From Streptomyces sp. 130 (GTDB lineage: Bacteria; Actinomycetota; Actinomycetes; Streptomycetales; Streptomycetaceae): 64,000 bases of DNA. The position numbers were made by a program, and so were the translations under genes. Of the stretch, positions 63,886 through 64,000 are shown one piece after another. The notes under the pieces were generated by a model. It ran no database searches. It was not told where the DNA came from and worked only from the letters and a program-made list of their open reading frames with translations. Location of the stretch: NCBI RefSeq assembly GCF_007096885.1, contig NZ_VJNO01000030.1, positions 23,358 to 87,357 of the forward strand, given 5' to 3'. Each line of letters opens with the position of its first letter. Positions within the stretch are counted from its first letter, which is position 1.

Positions 63886-64000
63886 GCCCCCGGCCCCCCC
63901 CCCCCCCGCGGGTGCGCCGCCCCAGGCGCCCGCCCGGGGCCCCCCCGCCCCGGCGGGCCCGCGCGGGGGCGGCCCCGCCGGGGGCCGGGTGTCGGCGGCG
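63886..64000. other. G/C homopolymer-rich edge, probably low-quality sequence
   Basis: The last 115 bp contain runs such as GGGGGG, 14 consecutive C (63894-63907) and two further C6 runs, with almost no A or T. No feature is supported. This looks like poor base calling at a contig end. Confidence 0.6.

Overview
The window is a high-GC actinobacterial chromosome segment, almost certainly Streptomyces. It carries the sporulation pair smeA-sffA, RbpA with a SigR-type promoter, a YczE/MocR pair, actinobacterial GuaB1, family-18 chitinase, a class I terpene synthase, and codon use with G/C at nearly every third position. From memory (not checked by search), the backbone order smeA/sffA, MocR, yczE, GDPD, MFS, rbpA, fxsA, ppm, amidohydrolase, Lrp, ACAD, CNNM pair, hisG/hisE, rib operon, chitinase, ROK/MFS, guaB1 follows the S. 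coelicolor SCO1415-SCO1461 neighbourhood. I saw no tRNA, rRNA, CRISPR array, transposase, integrase or phage gene, and no in-frame TTA codon.

Layout. 1-4.9 kb: an edge-truncated 5-oxoprolinase/hydantoinase fusion, a HEAT-repeat protein preceded by a possible Cys-Cys-Cys upstream ORF, and an ankyrin protein. 5.0-18.4 kb: core genes for sporulation (smeA-sffA), a MocR/YczE divergent pair, a phosphodiesterase, a transporter, RbpA, FxsA, polyprenol-phosphate-mannose synthase, an amidohydrolase, an Lrp regulator and an acyl-CoA dehydrogenase. 18.8-32.8 kb: a small membrane protein, then three giant secreted S8 (subtilisin-type) proteases of 1255, 1369 and 1428 residues around a LuxR-type regulator. 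One protease ends in cohesin-like plus dockerin modules and one in HAF repeats. 32.9-42.0 kb: accessory genes, namely DUF2975 plus HTH pair, pyrimidine-dimer glycosylase family protein, flavin monooxygenase with divergent TetR and two palindromic operators, a sugar dehydrogenase, a Tat-exported C39-type peptidase, a P-loop kinase, and an orphan EccA-like AAA+ ATPase behind a hairpin-forming leader.

42.1-50.9 kb: a minus-strand block with two CNNM/CBS membrane proteins, a PH-domain protein, hisG, hisE and the riboflavin operon ribD-ribE-ribM-ribAB-ribH, headed by a clear FMN riboswitch and a possible attenuator. 51.0-57.7 kb: a chitinase with the direct-repeat chitinase promoter, a ROK regulator divergent from an MFS transporter across a palindrome, and an NCS2 nucleobase permease. 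57.8-61.0 kb: a lysine aminovalerate-pathway operon (davA, davB) below an Lrp/AsnC gene, with three helically phased CGTTGCGC boxes upstream of davA. 61.1-64.0 kb: guaB1, a terpene synthase, and about 110 bp of suspicious G/C homopolymers at the right edge.

The strongest candidates for something new are the LuxR/multi-domain protease cluster, the davA-davB operon with phased boxes, the SffA homologue with degenerate Walker motifs, the poly-Cys upstream ORF, and the hairpin RNA upstream of the orphan EccA-like gene.
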